A program made the translations under genes and the position numbers. This document shows positions 5,020-6,721 of a stretch of DNA of 6,721 bases, piece after piece (position 1 is the first letter of the stretch; every line of letters starts with the position of its first letter). The notes under the pieces were generated by a model. It had not been told where the DNA came from, made no database searches, and saw nothing but the letters and a program-made list of their open reading frames with translations. This DNA comes from Acidobacteriota bacterium. GTDB lineage: Bacteria > Acidobacteriota > UBA6911 > RPQK01 > JADFOI01. The DNA is taken from NCBI GenBank assembly GCA_030624355.1, contig JAUXKG010000139.1:1-6721 (forward strand), in the 5' to 3' direction.

Positions 5020-5796
5020 ATGGCCCAGGCAGTGTGCATGGTTAGCGGTGGTCTGGACAGTTGTGTCGCGGCGGCTTTGGCTCGTTCCGAAGGCTTCGAG
5101 CTGGCTTTTCTGCACGTCAACTACGGTCAGCTCACTGGCAACCGGGAGATGCACGCCTTCAATGAGATTGCCGACCACTATCAGGTCCGTGACCGGCTGG
5201 TCGCCAAGATTACACACCTTAGTAAGATCGGCGGTTCAGCCTTGACCGATTCCTCAATTTCGGTCCCTCCGGGAGACCTGCATCGTCAGGACATTCCGAT
5301 TTCCTATGTTCCTTTTCGCAATGCCCACCTGTTGTCCATTGCCACCAGTTGGGCAGAAGTGCTGAGGGCTATTTGCATCTACATTGGGGCGGTAGAGGAA
5401 GACAGTTCAGGATATCCGGACTGTCGACAATCCTTTTTCGACGCCTTCAATGCCGTCATTCGCGAGGGGACCAGACCAGAGACCTCGATCCAGATCGTGA
5501 CACCGTTGATCCAGCTCAACAAGGCAGCAATTATTCAAAAAGGTGTGGAGCTGGAAGCTCCGCTCCATTTGACGTGGTCTTGTTACAGGGATGAAGAACT
5601 GGCCTGTGGTAAGTGCGACAGCTGTCTGCTTCGATTACGAGGCTTTCGAAATGCCGGGGTAGCGGACCCTGCCCCCTACCGAGAGGAGGGCTTCAAATGT
5701 CTGCCCAAATCATCGTCATTACAGATCTTGACGGAACGTTGCTCGACCACCAGACGTACGACTACTCTCCTGCCGGAGCGGCTCTGGAAGAATTGA
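5020..5796 (+). CDS. queC: 7-cyano-7-deazaguanine (preQ0) synthase QueC
   Basis: QueC is a cytoplasmic enzyme that converts 7-carboxy-7-deazaguanine to preQ0 with ATP and ammonia, a step toward queuosine in tRNA. Visible hallmarks are the PP-loop SGGLDS (residues 9-14), YVPFRNAHLLSIA, SGYPDCR (130-136), and the C-terminal zinc site WSCY ... CGKCDSC (Cys 188, 196, 199, 202) followed by LRLRGF. The ATG at 5020 gives MAQAVCMVSGGLDS, the usual distance to the PP-loop; an upstream extension of the frame has no support. The core ends near DPAPY (residue 220), the normal family length. The frame then runs on for 38 residues to TAG 5794-5796, overlapping the next gene by 100 nt. This tail is Ser/Thr/Arg-rich, probably not functional, and suggests loss of an earlier stop. 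No other queuosine genes are in the window. Confidence 0.93.
   Translation: MAQAVCMVSGGLDSCVAAALARSEGFELAFLHVNYGQLTGNREMHAFNEIADHYQVRDRLVAKITHLSKIGGSALTDSSISVPPGDLHRQDIPISYVPFRNAHLLSIATSWAEVLRAICIYIGAVEEDSSGYPDCRQSFFDAFNAVIREGTRPETSIQIVTPLIQLNKAAIIQKGVELEAPLHLTWSCYRDEELACGKCDSCLLRLRGFRNAGVADPAPYREEGFKCLPKSSSLQILTERCSTTRRTTTLLPERLWKN
5684..5689 (+). promoter_or_regulatory. Strong Shine-Dalgarno deciding the MpgP start
   Basis: AGGAGG lies 7 nt before the ATG at 5697, inside the end of queC. It fixes the phosphatase start at 5697, although the same frame is open further upstream, and shows that translation begins within the queC reading frame. Confidence 0.8.
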
Positions 5797-6521
5797 AAAG
5801 GCGAAAGATTCCTCTGGTCCTGTGCAGCAGCAAGACTGCCTCTGAGATGATCCACCTTCGGGAGAAGATCAAGAACGCACATCCCTTCATTGTTGAAAAT
5901 GGTGGAGGGATCTACATTCCCAAGAACTACTTCTCCGTTCTGCCGGCGGGGACCTGGAACCAAAACAGCTTCCAGGTGATTCCCCTGGGCCGAGCTTATC
6001 TTGAACTCCAGCGAATTCTGGACAGACTATCCGCCCAGCACCATCTGAAAATAGAGGCCTTCCATGACATGTCGGCTATGCAACTGGCCCTAGCATCGGA
6101 ACTTCCCCTGGATCAGGCTGAGCGGTCATTGGAACGTGAATTCGATCTTCCTTTCAGAGTCTTGAGCGGCGGCGACCATATCGATTCGTTGGAACAAGCG
6201 GCTCGTGAGGAGGACTTGCGTCTAATCAGAGGAGGAAGATTCCTGCACCTGAGCGGACTCAGCGACAAGGGGACAGCAGTGCAGAGTCTGATCGAACTCT
6301 ACCAGATTAATTCGGATCGAGCAGTTCAGGTGATTGGGTTGGGGGACAGTCAGAACGATTTAGGCCTGCTTCAGAAAGTGGACATCCCGGTGCTGATTCC
6401 CAATCCACACAGTCAGGCTCCACTGGGAGATGCAGTCCCGGGTCTGCGCAAAGCCAAAACTGCCGGGCCCTCGGGATGGAACGAGATGGTTCTGGAGCTG
6501 CTGGCAGAAGGCGACCCCTGA
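5697..6521 (+). CDS. mpgP: HAD-family mannosyl-3-phosphoglycerate phosphatase (MpgP-like)
   Basis: This is a 274-residue HAD-superfamily (type IIB) hydrolase. It has motif I DLDGTLL (nucleophile Asp10, acid/base Asp12), motif II LCSSKT (about 42-47), the ENGGGIYIP segment (67-75) typical of the MpgP/YedP group, the motif III lysine in SDKGTAV (Lys191), and motif IV GLGDSQND (Asp217, Asp221). MpgP removes phosphate from mannosyl-3-phosphoglycerate to give the compatible solute mannosylglycerate; relatives act on glucosyl-3-phosphoglycerate or are uncharacterised (YedP). The partner synthase (MpgS) is not in the window, so the exact substrate is inferred. The start is set by a strong AGGAGG 7 nt upstream. 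It overlaps queC by 100 nt, so the two are co-transcribed. Composite repeats begin 6 bp after the stop. Confidence 0.85.
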   Translation: MSAQIIVITDLDGTLLDHQTYDYSPAGAALEELKRRKIPLVLCSSKTASEMIHLREKIKNAHPFIVENGGGIYIPKNYFSVLPAGTWNQNSFQVIPLGRAYLELQRILDRLSAQHHLKIEAFHDMSAMQLALASELPLDQAERSLEREFDLPFRVLSGGDHIDSLEQAAREEDLRLIRGGRFLHLSGLSDKGTAVQSLIELYQINSDRAVQVIGLGDSQNDLGLLQKVDIPVLIPNPHSQAPLGDAVPGLRKAKTAGPSGWNEMVLELLAEGDP

Positions 6522-6526
6522 CCATT

Positions 6527-6662
6527 GTCGAGTGTCGATTGTCGAGTGACAGGGCTGACAACTGACCTATGGCCTGTGGCCGCTGACAACTGACAGAAGA
6601 ATTGTCGCCAACCCTCCGAATCCGTGTTAATCCGTGTTCGTTAATCCGTGTTAATCCGTGTC
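6527..6662. repeat. Composite intergenic repeat region, copy 2
   Basis: The order is the same as in copy 1. Type B heptamers come first (GTCGAGT, GTCGATT, GTCGAGT; 6527-6547), then type A heptamers (6555-6568 and 6583-6596), the unique linker, and type C decamers in two pairs (6619-6638 and 6643-6662) separated by CGTT. Copy 1 has GGTT at the equivalent spacer. Between the two A groups is the palindromic-looking stretch CTATGGCCTGTGGCC. It starts 6 bp after the phosphatase stop. Confidence 0.85.
6583..6638. repeat. 56-bp core, second copy
   Basis: This matches 2943-2998 at 54 of 56 bases, the strongest direct repeat in the window, and includes the non-tandem linker between A and C units. Confidence 0.9.
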
Positions 6663-6670
6663 TGTCTGAC

Positions 6671-6700
6671 TTGCGACCCATCGCTCCGTGTGACTATACT
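6671..6700 (+). promoter_or_regulatory. Candidate sigma70-type promoter for the next gene
   Basis: TTGCGA (6671-6676) and TATACT (6695-6700) are separated by 18 bases and resemble -35 and -10 elements. The window ends with ATG at 6719-6721, about 12 nt after the expected transcription start, so a gene may begin there with a short leader. No Shine-Dalgarno precedes that ATG, and the coding sequence itself is out of view. Confidence 0.5.
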
Positions 6701-6721
6701 GTCAAATCCCTTCCCTTGATG

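Noticed and set aside
5020..5796. QueC as part of a 7-deazaguanine DNA-modification or phage-defence cluster
   Set aside because: No dpd-like transglycosylase, helicase or nuclease gene is in the window; housekeeping queuosine synthesis is simpler.

Overview
This looks like an ordinary bacterial chromosome segment, about 50-55% GC by eye. It holds seven recognisable coding regions, one of them only a 3' tail, and an unusually large amount of structured intergenic repeat DNA. The lineage cannot be fixed from the sequence alone. Tandem Asp-box (BNR) secreted proteins, an MpgP-type HAD phosphatase and heptamer/decamer intergenic repeats together would suit Acidobacteriota or a similar environmental lineage, but this is a weak inference. 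There are no tRNAs, rRNAs, CRISPR arrays or intact transposase genes.

Layout. (1) 1-98 is the acidic C-terminal tail of a gene entering from the left. (2) 99-447 is non-coding and contains a 179-bp foldback, MITE-like element (206-384) with 24-bp imperfect terminal inverted repeats and an internal hairpin. (3) 448-2373 (+) encodes an exported 641-residue beta-propeller protein. I count 14 repeat units, 11 with clear Asp boxes, which suggests two seven-bladed propellers. (4) 2397-2858 (+) encodes a small single-pass membrane protein of unknown function; its last five codons and stop lie inside a heptamer repeat. (5) 2859-3122 is a composite repeat region between convergent genes. (6) 4952 down to 3123 (-) is a probable three-gene unit: an unknown 152-aa protein, a 109-aa membrane-anchored helical protein, and a zinc-ribbon plus RDD-domain membrane protein. 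(7) 4953-5019 is a compact divergent promoter region. (8) 5020-5796 (+) is queC (preQ0 synthase), overlapping by 100 nt with (9) 5697-6521 (+), an MpgP-family HAD phosphatase. (10) 6522-6721 is a second copy of the composite repeat, then a good sigma70-like promoter; the window ends on a possible start codon.

How the genes relate. The propeller gene and the small membrane protein are 23 bp apart and probably co-transcribed. The minus-strand genes form a membrane-associated unit of unknown role. QueC and the phosphatase are translationally coupled by overlap but have no known shared pathway: QueC acts in queuosine/7-deazaguanine synthesis, and MpgP acts in compatible-solute (mannosylglycerate) synthesis.

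The most interesting material is the repeats. Two kinds of 7-bp tandem unit and one 10-bp unit are combined in the same order at two loci, sharing a 56-bp core with 54 identities. Separately, one end of the foldback element supplies the last codons and stop of the RDD gene. I did not find a clear new multi-gene system; the composite repeat family and its invasion of gene ends are the best leads.
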